Source: Desulfobacterium sp.
Lineage (GTDB): Bacteria; Desulfobacterota; Desulfobacteria; Desulfobacterales; Desulfobacteraceae
Reading direction: 5' to 3'
DNA length: 56,166 nucleotides
NCBI GenBank assembly: GCA_016342325.1
Contig: JAEINR010000030.1
Span: 1 to 56,166, forward strand
The notes below the pieces were generated by a model, which did no database searches, was not told where the DNA came from, and was given only the letters and a program-made list of their open reading frames with translations. Shown here piece by piece: positions 24,433 through 31,031 of this stretch. Both the position numbers and the translations under genes were made by a program. The first letter of the stretch is position 1, and every line of letters begins with the position of its first letter.

Positions 24433-24448
24433 CCTACCTACTGATAGG
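24433..24448. promoter_or_regulatory. candidate TetR operator 2
   Basis: Second identical copy of CCTACCTACTGATAGG, here extended to TGCCTA/TAGGCA arms, 24 nt before the radical SAM start. It probably places the radical SAM and aldehyde dehydrogenase genes under the TetR protein. Confidence 0.7.
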
Positions 24449-24472
24449 CAGAAGGATATATTAAGGGACAAA

Positions 24473-25624
24473 ATGAAAAAAGAAGCGTGCTACCAGGGAG
24501 TTGAAACAGGCCCCATCCGGCCGCCCAGTGAAGCCGGCAGTCTGATGCTCAGGATCACACGAAACTGCCCCTGGAACAAATGCAAGTTTTGTGGGCTCTA
24601 CAAGGGCAAAAAATTCAGCATAAGATCAGTGGATCATATCAAACAGGATATTGAGATAATCCGTAAAAACATTGACCAAATCACCACGGCCATGGCCCCT
24701 GGAGATTCTGTATCCCAGGATTTAATGCCCCTGGTAAAGGGTACAACGGGACAGAAACGATTCGCCTTTTATTCCGCCCTCAACTGGTACAGGGGGGGAA
24801 TGGCATCCGTATTTCTCCAAGACGCCAATACCCTGATCATCAAGCCCGACGACCTGGTGGAAATTTTGAATTATTTACGGCACCAGTTTCCGGAGATTCA
24901 ACGGATTACCTCCTATGCCAGATCCCACACCATCGCCCGCATCAGTGATGCAGACATGGAAAGATTTGCAGCAGCCGGGCTTAACCGAATACATATTGGT
25001 ATGGAATCGGCAGCGGATGAAGTCCTGGATTTTGTAAAAAAAGGGGTCGATAAAAAAACCCATATAACGGCAGGCCAGCGGGTGAAACGGGCCGGTATTG
25101 AATTGTCTGAGTATTTCATGCCCGGCCTTGGCGGTGCTGAGTTTTCCAAAAAGAATGCCCTTGAAACAGCAGATGCCATGAATCAAATCGATCCGGATTT
25201 CATCAGAATCAGAACCTTGGCAATAACGGATTCTTCCGAATTGGCCAAGGATGTCCAAGCCGGCCGGTTTATCCCCCTCAATGATCCGGACACGGCCCGG
25301 GAGTTGCTGATGTTTCTGGAGGGCCTGGACGGGATCACCAGTGCAGTTAAAAGCGACCATATTCTTAATCTATTCCAGGAAGTGGACGGCCAACTGCCCG
25401 CAGACAAGGCGGCGATAACGGCCCCCATCAAAAAGTTCCTGGCCATGGCCCCGGGACAGCAGATGATCTACCGGGTGGGCCGGCGGGCCGGTATTTTCTC
25501 AACGTTAGACGATCTCAACTCTCCCGAACTTATGGCCCAGGCCGAAGCAGCCAGAAAAAGATACGGGGTCACGGTGAATACCGTTGATGCGTTTACCGAA
25601 ACCATCATCAAACAGTTTATCTGA
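24473..25624 (+). CDS. radical SAM protein
   Basis: A 383-aa radical SAM enzyme. The cluster-binding cysteines lie in RNCPWNKCKFCGLYKG near residue 30, with spacing C-X4-C-X2-C rather than the common C-X3-C-X2-C. GLNRIHIGMESAADEVLDFV near 170 is the usual strand-4/5 region of the TIM barrel, and GIELSEYFMPGLGG follows. The NCPWN variant is found in uncharacterised radical SAM proteins of anaerobes; the reaction is unknown. It starts behind the second TetR operator with AAGGGA as ribosome site and lies 32 nt upstream of the aldehyde dehydrogenase, so both are probably induced together. Confidence 0.87.
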   Translation: MKKEACYQGVETGPIRPPSEAGSLMLRITRNCPWNKCKFCGLYKGKKFSIRSVDHIKQDIEIIRKNIDQITTAMAPGDSVSQDLMPLVKGTTGQKRFAFYSALNWYRGGMASVFLQDANTLIIKPDDLVEILNYLRHQFPEIQRITSYARSHTIARISDADMERFAAAGLNRIHIGMESAADEVLDFVKKGVDKKTHITAGQRVKRAGIELSEYFMPGLGGAEFSKKNALETADAMNQIDPDFIRIRTLAITDSSELAKDVQAGRFIPLNDPDTARELLMFLEGLDGITSAVKSDHILNLFQEVDGQLPADKAAITAPIKKFLAMAPGQQMIYRVGRRAGIFSTLDDLNSPELMAQAEAARKRYGVTVNTVDAFTETIIKQFI

Positions 25625-25656
25625 CTGTAACAGGCAGCAAGGAGGAATTCCTGATC

Positions 25657-26997
25657 ATGAAAAATATATTGACATCCTACGACCCCGGCACCGGTGAGAG
25701 AATTGGAGAGGTCAAAATCTCAACTCCGGATCAGATCCGGAAAAAAGTTACCCTGGCCCATGGCGCTGCACCCGCTTGGCGAAATTTAGGACTTAACGGA
25801 CGGCTGGCCTTGCTGGAAAAAGCCTGGGCCGGAGCAGAACCCCACATTCCCGAGCTTGCGGAACTGATCAGCCGGGAAATGGGAAAAGATATCCAGCGAT
25901 CATCGGGAGAGGCCAGCGGATCGGTTCACGGCGGGTCTTATATCGCCAAAGAAGCCTGGGATGCACTCCAGTCAAAATCAGTTGGGGGACGGACAACCAT
26001 TGAGTATAAACCATTGGGTGTTGCAGCGGTAATCTCCCCCTGGAACTACCCTTTGGCCATGGCGAATAACCTGATTGTACCGGCCTTAATGGCCGGCAAC
26101 CCCGTGGTGTTCAAGCCTTCGGAAGAAACGCCCCTTGTGGCGGATTTATTTGTGGAAATCCTGAACCGAGTATTACCCCAACATGTCCTCCAGGTGGTCC
26201 ATGGCACCGCAGAACAAGGCAGAGCCCTGGTGGAAGACCGGGTCAACCTGATTGCCTTTACCGGTTCCCAGGCCGTTGGCAAGGAGATCATGGCCCGGGC
26301 GGCCAGTCAGGTGAAACGGTTGGTCATGGAATTGGGGGGCAACGACCCCATGATCGTTCTATCCGATGCCGACATTGGATCGGCAGCCGGTTTTGCCGTG
26401 GCCAGCGCCTTTGAAAATGCAGGCCAGATGTGTACGTCCACGGAACGGATTTATGTGGATGAACAAATTGCAGATCAATTTGAAGCCCAGGTCACCGCCA
26501 TCGCTTCCAGGTACAAGACCGGCCCATGGAACATGCAGGGGGTCAATATAGGCCCCATAGTCAACAAAAAACAGCATGCCATGATCATCCATCATATCCG
26601 GGATGCGGAAACCAAAGGTGCCCGGGTACTGCTCGGCGGATCCGATCAGACCGCCCCCTATATCCAACCCACGGTGATTGCCGATATGACGCCGGACATG
26701 ACCATGGAACAGGACGAAACCTTCGGCCCGGTGGTGGCCATAGGCAAATTTAAAACAGTGGACGAGGCTGTGGAACGGGCCAATGACAGCCCCTATGGTC
26801 TAGGTGCTGTGGTTTTCGGGCAAAAGCAGGCCCAGGCGGTAGCAGAGCAGCTTGAAGCCGGCATGATCGGCATCAACCAGGGGGTCGGGGGCGGCGGGAA
26901 TGCGCCCTGGGTCGGGGCAAAGCAGAGCGGATTCGGATTCCACGGTTCCCCCGACGGCCACAGGCAGTTTGCCCAGGTCCGGGTGATCAGTAGCTAA
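25657..26997 (+). CDS. NAD(P)-dependent aldehyde dehydrogenase
   Basis: A 446-aa member of the aldehyde dehydrogenase superfamily, slightly shorter than the usual 480-500 because the N-terminal segment is short. Signatures: VISPWNYPLAMANN near 125, KPSEETPL near 153, the cofactor motif FTGSQAVGKEI near 202, the general-base Glu in MELGGNDP near 226, and the catalytic Cys in ENAGQMCTSTERI near 260; DETFGPV follows near 352. It should oxidise an aldehyde to the acid, for example a fatty or succinate-type aldehyde. AAGGAGG precedes the ATG. Last gene of the TetR-controlled group. Confidence 0.93.
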   Translation: MKNILTSYDPGTGERIGEVKISTPDQIRKKVTLAHGAAPAWRNLGLNGRLALLEKAWAGAEPHIPELAELISREMGKDIQRSSGEASGSVHGGSYIAKEAWDALQSKSVGGRTTIEYKPLGVAAVISPWNYPLAMANNLIVPALMAGNPVVFKPSEETPLVADLFVEILNRVLPQHVLQVVHGTAEQGRALVEDRVNLIAFTGSQAVGKEIMARAASQVKRLVMELGGNDPMIVLSDADIGSAAGFAVASAFENAGQMCTSTERIYVDEQIADQFEAQVTAIASRYKTGPWNMQGVNIGPIVNKKQHAMIIHHIRDAETKGARVLLGGSDQTAPYIQPTVIADMTPDMTMEQDETFGPVVAIGKFKTVDEAVERANDSPYGLGAVVFGQKQAQAVAEQLEAGMIGINQGVGGGGNAPWVGAKQSGFGFHGSPDGHRQFAQVRVISS

Positions 26998-27047
26998 CCG
27001 GTTCCATTTTAGAAAGCTGTTTCAAAACTTCGGGGATGTATACGATT

Positions 27048-27266
27048 TTATAGGCCAAGGGCTTTTTCTACTTCTTCTGTTGTAAGGGCTTTGTCTCCAC
27101 TGACAATAAAATTCTGATGTGCCTTTTCTGCAAGATAAAAGTCTTCCAGATCTTCCAGGTATCGTGTCAAAGCCTCCAAGGCATAGAATGATTTTGTACG
27201 GTTTGTTTTAGTAGCCAGGGAATTAAGCCTTTTTTCCAAATCTTCCGGCAATCTTACGGATAGCAT
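27048..27266 (-). CDS. RelB/CopG-type ribbon-helix-helix antitoxin, orphan
   Basis: A 72-aa ribbon-helix-helix DNA-binding protein: MLSVRLPEDLEKRLNSLA is the beta strand plus first helix, NRTKSFYALEALTRYLEDLEDFYLAEKA the second helix and linker. Such proteins are antitoxins that repress their own promoter. The stop lies 50 nt from the convergent aldehyde dehydrogenase stop, leaving no room for a toxin gene downstream, and none is found upstream, so it is an orphan. A palindrome 28-41 nt upstream is a plausible operator. GAGGTG precedes the ATG. Confidence 0.8.
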   Translation of the reverse strand: MLSVRLPEDLEKRLNSLATKTNRTKSFYALEALTRYLEDLEDFYLAEKAHQNFIVSGDKALTTEEVEKALGL

Positions 27267-27293
27267 CTTTACACCTCGTTCTATTTGTTGCTG

Positions 27294-27307
27294 TCATACA
27301 CGTATGA
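27294..27307. promoter_or_regulatory. candidate antitoxin operator
   Basis: TCATAC-AC-GTATGA, a palindrome with perfect 6-bp arms, with a further GTATGA half-site 4 nt away (27311). It lies just upstream of the ribbon-helix-helix gene, the usual place for autoregulation in this class. Confidence 0.5.
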
Positions 27308-27344
27308 TGAGTATGACATCCCCTCAATATAATACAATGGCTGG

Positions 27345-27370
27345 TTGTGCCACGGCTCCCCATGGCACAA
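27345..27370. repeat. 8-bp stem hairpin between antitoxin and IscB element
   Basis: TTGTGCCA (27345-27352) pairs with TGGCACAA (27363-27370) around a 10-nt loop. No T-run follows. It could be the remains of a mobile-element end or an RNA structure; function unknown. Confidence 0.4.
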
Positions 27371-27466
27371 AAGAAGCGCGAGCGTTAGCCCAGGAGTGGC
27401 TTGGTTAGAAATCTTGGAATTTCCCGGAATAGGTTTCATCATCCCTCCAAAAGGATACCCCCTCCT

Positions 27467-29011
27467 TCAGGTGGGGGAGGAATTTGGGATTGCAAAATTA
27501 TACCCGTTTTGACGGGATATGATTTTGCAATATCTCCAGGAAATACCCTGGATCGTTTCCTGTTTTGTTTGAATATTAAAGCTGCCGGATTTCCGGACAG
27601 CTACTCTACCAATATACGTCCCCTCCTTTTTGCCAGAAGGAACACACGCTTTAATAATATCTCCAGTTGCAAAACCGTGTACTGTTTTTTGAGACATTAA
27701 ATACCCCCGGGGAAATCCATATTTATTAACCCGGGTTCTTTGATAACTGCCACGGCCCATAGCTTTAATCAAAAATACGTTTTGCTTCCAATCAGCAACC
27801 GAATCTATTTTTCCCGTACAGGCTGCATCCAAACAATGTGTTTTGGAAATATTAAGCCGGCAACGATTATATTTTGTTCTGCCTCCAGTTGAACATTCAA
27901 CCGGAGCTAATTCTCTAAGCTCAAAAAAGAGAGCGTTTCTGGTTGCATTAACAGCCGCTGTTGCAGCCAAGGATGGTCTTTTTCCTTCCAACAACCGATT
28001 AAGATTTTTTAATCGAATCTTATCTATCTTTTTTCTGGACTTGGATAAAACTTCCATCCATTGTTCAGGCTGATAATTGTTCTTTGTCTGATTACAGGTT
28101 TTACAACCAATGACCAGATTCTTAATACTGTTTGTTCCCTTCGGTCCCTTTGATGGATTTTTAGGGACAAAGTGCTCTATTTCAAGAACGGGATCGTTGC
28201 TTAGGCCTTGGCAATAAATACAAGTTCTATTATATCGTTCAAGTAGATATTCTCTAACTTCGTACCCGAATAAAGTGCCTTGTTGATACTCGACGCCTGA
28301 TATCTCCGGGTTATTAAGCTTTTGAATATCAAACCTGACCAGCTCCAAAACAATGCCTGAAACAGGACAAATGCTTTGATACTTTTTAACCCAGGATAAA
28401 GTATTATCCACCCGGGATCTTAAGCTTGGGGGAAGCCAACCTTTTGGCCGGGTCCTGTTATTGAACCGAGGTTTACGGTACCATAGATTTGCGGTTCTAC
28501 GTCTTCTCCGGTAATTAGATCTTTGATCCAGTTTCTTCCGAATAGCGGCACCTCTGTGAGTTAATTCAGATAAATGCAGGACGTGGTTAACACCCTCCTC
28601 AATCCAAACCAAAGCCATCCCTGTTGTTTTTGCCCCAGGGTCAATTTTAACATTAATAGGCTGAACAGAGCTATCTTCTCGGGTCCTATCAATGAGTCTA
28701 ATGGTAAATGGAAACATCTGGTGGACCCTGCCCCTGCCCTTAGCCAGAAGCTTCCTTGCTCTGGCCGGATGGCACGGCATTAAAGGCTCACCTCTCTTAT
28801 CTAAGACAAAAACACGGCTTACGCCGTTCTCCGCTAATGCGGGTGACGATTCAACTCTGACATCAGTCGAACTCTCCCCTCGGGATTGTTGTACAGCGGC
28901 ATTACGCCCGGACCCGTTTCGTCCATACCCATGCAGGTTGTCTGCAGCCCGGGCTTCAAGAGGACGGGACTGAGGAAGCATCCCGCCGTTGGTCTTTAAC
29001 TCTCTGTACAA
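27467..29011 (-). CDS. iscB: IscB, omega-RNA-guided HNH/RuvC nuclease
   Basis: RNA-guided DNA nuclease related to the ancestor of Cas9, up to 514 aa. The PLMP domain starts near residue 66 (VFVLDKRGEPLMPCHPARAR); RuvC-I near 120 (VKIDPGAKTTG, catalytic Asp); the Arg-rich bridge helix near 160-175 (run of five Arg); RuvC-II Glu in LELVRFDIQKL; HNH near 265-320 with CIYCQG, EIEHFVPK (catalytic His) and CKTCNQTKNN; RuvC-III in KTHCLDAACTG. All catalytic residues are present, so it looks active. The ~64 residues before the PLMP domain overlap the predicted omega RNA, and no ATG or GTG exists nearer the domain; the start is either TTG at 29011, 11 nt after GGAG, or ATG at 28981. It cuts DNA that matches the guide of its RNA. 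Confidence 0.92.
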   Translation of the reverse strand: MYRELKTNGGMLPQSRPLEARAADNLHGYGRNGSGRNAAVQQSRGESSTDVRVESSPALAENGVSRVFVLDKRGEPLMPCHPARARKLLAKGRGRVHQMFPFTIRLIDRTREDSSVQPINVKIDPGAKTTGMALVWIEEGVNHVLHLSELTHRGAAIRKKLDQRSNYRRRRRTANLWYRKPRFNNRTRPKGWLPPSLRSRVDNTLSWVKKYQSICPVSGIVLELVRFDIQKLNNPEISGVEYQQGTLFGYEVREYLLERYNRTCIYCQGLSNDPVLEIEHFVPKNPSKGPKGTNSIKNLVIGCKTCNQTKNNYQPEQWMEVLSKSRKKIDKIRLKNLNRLLEGKRPSLAATAAVNATRNALFFELRELAPVECSTGGRTKYNRCRLNISKTHCLDAACTGKIDSVADWKQNVFLIKAMGRGSYQRTRVNKYGFPRGYLMSQKTVHGFATGDIIKACVPSGKKEGTYIGRVAVRKSGSFNIQTKQETIQGISWRYCKIISRQNGYNFAIPNSSPT

Positions 29012-29105
29012 CTTCTAATGTTCTCCTTTTGATTTTATCATCATCTTTGAACATTTCCCTGGTCAACCATAGGCTCTTTACAAGCCTTGCCCTTCAGGGC
29101 TGGGT
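28800..29105 (-). ncRNA. predicted omega RNA (HEARO RNA) of IscB
   Basis: IscB genes carry a structured RNA directly 5' of, and overlapping, the reading frame. Here the stretch is rich in nested pairings on the minus strand: GCCCGG with CCGGGC, CCGCT with AGCGG, and the terminal hairpin CGGC-GTAA-GCCG just before the PLMP domain codons. The guide should lie at the 5' end, at or beyond the element left end near 29105. Boundaries are approximate and come from position, family knowledge and these stems only. Confidence 0.6.
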
Positions 29106-29236
29106 AGTTGACGGTAAACGGTTTCCTCGTTATCACCATGGCAGCAGCGTCCAACCCAACCGGGAATTGACCCGATATAGCATTGATCCTCTTCCGACCA
29201 CTCCACAATTTTAAAAAAACGGTCTCTGGTTTTCAT
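29078..29236 (-). pseudogene. HicB-like antitoxin, cut by the IscB element
   Basis: From the ATG at 29236 the protein reads [21 protein letters not shown] and then SIPGWVGRCCHGDNEETVYRQL, the typical start of a HicB-like protein, after which the family would continue into a second half of 50 or more residues. Instead the frame enters the IscB left end (PSPEGQGL) and stops at 29078. About 45 family residues remain. No clear remainder of the gene is found beyond the right end of the element (below 27440), so the rest was probably deleted or has diverged. The start overlaps the end of the ribbon-helix-helix gene by 26 nt. Confidence 0.7.
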
Positions 29237-29459
29237 CAATCTCCGTTTCAAAGCCTTCCTCAGCCATATCTTGTTCAAATTCGGGATTCAATTTAGCGCA
29301 TTCCCGGGGGAGTCTGGTTTTTTCAATCCGTTCAAGTTTTTCTGCAACAGCCTCTTGAATGGCCCGGCTGCGGTTGGGGAAAAAATTTGATTTAACTAAT
29401 AAGTCCAGTCGAGTCAGTGTGTTTTGATCTATCGTTATTGCAATTTTGGCTGTAGTCAT
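29211..29459 (-). CDS. ribbon-helix-helix antitoxin-like protein
   Basis: An 82-aa protein with a clear ribbon-helix-helix domain: [21 protein letters not shown], then [19 protein letters not shown], then the linker [18 protein letters not shown] usual in MazE-like/CopG antitoxins that pair with MazF-type toxins. The last ~13 residues ([13 protein letters not shown]) do not fit the usual ending, so the tail may have been altered. No MazF-like toxin follows; the overlapping HicB-like gene does. GGAGG lies 5-7 nt before the ATG. Another orphan antitoxin in a zone damaged by mobile elements. Confidence 0.8.
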   Translation of the reverse strand: MTTAKIAITIDQNTLTRLDLLVKSNFFPNRSRAIQEAVAEKLERIEKTRLPRECAKLNPEFEQDMAEEGFETEIDENQRPFF

Positions 29460-29552
29460 GATCCACCTCCAGTGTTACACATATATCATACTGACCCATT
29501 CTCAAGTAGCTTTTTTCAGGTGGATGCAACCTTCGGCCAGGCCATGGCAAAT

Positions 29553-29587
29553 TTCAGGCGCAAACCATCAAAAGGGTTGCGCCTGAA
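29553..29587 (-). terminator. terminator hairpin after hdrB
   Basis: TTCAGGCGCAA (29553-29563) pairs perfectly with TTGCGCCTGAA (29577-29587); inner CC/GG pairs extend the stem past one bulged A. It lies 21 nt beyond the hdrB stop and closes the Hdr operon. The outer core TTCAGGC/GCCTGAA equals that of the terminator at 17358-17396. Confidence 0.7.
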
Positions 29588-29607
29588 GTTCACTATCCCT
29601 GATAGCA

Positions 29608-30498
29608 TCAATGTGGTATCACGATGTCAAACCCCAAAAGTTTCTCCATGAATCCAGGCATCAGGGCAAGGTTTTTATCAAGCTTGACTTCGCCCTGGTC
29701 AAGCCCCAGGGCAAGGCCGATGAGCTGGGGCAGATAGAGGACGGAGATGGAAAGGTCGGTTCCGGCATCCCGGGAGATCGCTTTCTGGAACCCCTCCAGG
29801 TTAAGCTGGCACATGGGGCAGACCGTTGCAATGGCGTCTGCGCCCCTGGCATCCATGAGGATCTTTTGAACAAGCTTTTTGGCGGTTTCGGGCTTTGTGC
29901 TCATGTTCGAAGCCCCGCAGCATCGGGCGCCCATCTCCCACTCGACAACTTCAGCGCCGCAGGCCCGGAGCAGCCCGTCCATGGAGGTGGGTGCTTCAGG
30001 ATCGTCAAACACCGCATAGGGCCTCAAGCACTGGCAGCCGTAATAGGGTACGACCCTGAGCCCGGTGAGGGGCCGGGTAGTTTTCTGAAGAAGGGTGTCA
30101 GCGGTGATGTCGTTGACAAGGACGTCCAGGAGATGTCGCACCCGGGGGGGATTGTTGATGGCGAGATCTTCCTCACCAAGGATGGTGTCGAGGTTTTTCG
30201 CAAGTTCCGGATCCTCCCTGCGCTCCATTTCTACCTTTTTAAGGTTCAGGTAGCAGGCGCTGCAGGGCACGAGAATGTCCGAGGAAGGATCCATGCTTTC
30301 AGCCAGGGCAAGGTTCCTCGCCCCCAGGGCAGAACCAAGAAGAGAGCTTACCGCCTCCGCAGCCGTGGCGCCGCAGCAGTTCCAGTCGTCGATCTCGGTG
30401 AGCGTAATCCCGAGACGCTCAAACACGGCCCGTGTGGACACATCGTACTCCATTGCCGAACCTGACAGGGAGCAGCCAGGATAATAGGTATAATTCAT
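29608..30498 (-). CDS. hdrB: heterodisulfide reductase-like subunit B
   Basis: A 296-aa subunit with two complete CCG cysteine-rich domains: C9 in YYPGCSL, WNCCGATA, VPCSACYLN, and again YYGCQCLRP, ARCCGASN, TVCPMCQLN. In HdrB each such domain can bind a non-cubane 4Fe-4S cluster where a disulfide is reduced. Sulfate reducers lack CoM-S-S-CoB, so the true disulfide or other acceptor (a thiol-disulfide protein such as DsrC is one suggestion in the literature) is open. Its start overlaps the hdrC stop by 4 nt. Last gene of the operon, followed by a hairpin terminator. Confidence 0.92.
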   Translation of the reverse strand: MNYTYYPGCSLSGSAMEYDVSTRAVFERLGITLTEIDDWNCCGATAAEAVSSLLGSALGARNLALAESMDPSSDILVPCSACYLNLKKVEMERREDPELAKNLDTILGEEDLAINNPPRVRHLLDVLVNDITADTLLQKTTRPLTGLRVVPYYGCQCLRPYAVFDDPEAPTSMDGLLRACGAEVVEWEMGARCCGASNMSTKPETAKKLVQKILMDARGADAIATVCPMCQLNLEGFQKAISRDAGTDLSISVLYLPQLIGLALGLDQGEVKLDKNLALMPGFMEKLLGFDIVIPH

Positions 30499-31022
30499 AA
30501 TGCCTCCTCTATCTCGGCCACCTTTTTAAAGAGCCTGTCCAGGTTGCCAATCCCTGGTTTTGCGGGCAGTTCAAAGGCCACCTTGTTTTTTTTCATCAGC
30601 TGAATGCCAAGGGAAGCAAAGGAAAGGGGCAGCAGCGGATTTTTCATGGCAAGGAAGTAGAGTCCCATGAACTCCCCTTCCCTCACCCGGCCGTGGCGGC
30701 GGACGCTCTCCATGAAACTCTTGTAGAACCGGGTGCTTTTCCGGTACTTTGCAAGGTCTCTCTTGGCGGCAATGGCCTTGAGCCTTGCCATGGCAGCGGT
30801 CAAAGGCAGTCCCCTGGGGCATCTGAGGGTGCAAAGATAACAGGAGGAGCAGAGGATAAAGGTCCGGCTGTCAAAGATCGCCTCGTGCCGGTCCATGAGC
30901 ACCATGCGCCACAACTTCCTGGGCACAAGATCCATATCAACCTCATTGGGACAGGAGGCTGTGCAGGTTCCGCATTGGATACAGGGATTGAGCATTGTTT
31001 TTAACTGTAACAGTTCATCCAT
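30495..31022 (-). CDS. hdrC: heterodisulfide reductase-like subunit C
   Basis: A 175-aa iron-sulfur protein with two 4Fe-4S motifs: CIQCGTCTASCPNEVD near residue 14 and CSSCYLCTLRCPRG near 58, the classic HdrC arrangement. It should pass electrons between HdrA and HdrB in a soluble complex; no membrane segment is seen. It begins 9 nt after the tandem HdrA gene and overlaps hdrB by 4 nt, so the three subunits are probably made in fixed ratio. Confidence 0.92.
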   Translation of the reverse strand: MDELLQLKTMLNPCIQCGTCTASCPNEVDMDLVPRKLWRMVLMDRHEAIFDSRTFILCSSCYLCTLRCPRGLPLTAAMARLKAIAAKRDLAKYRKSTRFYKSFMESVRRHGRVREGEFMGLYFLAMKNPLLPLSFASLGIQLMKKNKVAFELPAKPGIGNLDRLFKKVAEIEEAL

Positions 31023-31031
31023 AAAGTCACC

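Larger units (their letters stand above)
27440..29106 (-). mobile_element. IscB element (IS200/IS605-like, non-autonomous)
   Basis: About 1.67 kb carrying iscB and its omega RNA but no TnpA transposase. Right end: hairpin CCCCC-T-CC-TTCA-GG-T-GGGGG at 27458-27477, overlapping the iscB stop. Left end: hairpin GCCC-TTCA-GGGC at 29089-29100, typical of IS605-group ends. The left end interrupts a HicB-like gene after VYRQL. Both end hairpins carry a TTCA loop. Exact end positions are estimates. Confidence 0.7.

Noticed and set aside
27363-27377. sigma-54-like TGGCAC...GC on the plus strand
   Set aside because: It is part of the hairpin 27345-27370 and points towards no plus-strand gene; the -12 region is AAGC instead of TTGC.
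29611-30465. 284-codon open frame on the plus strand
   Set aside because: Antisense to hdrB, whose two cysteine-rich domains are complete.
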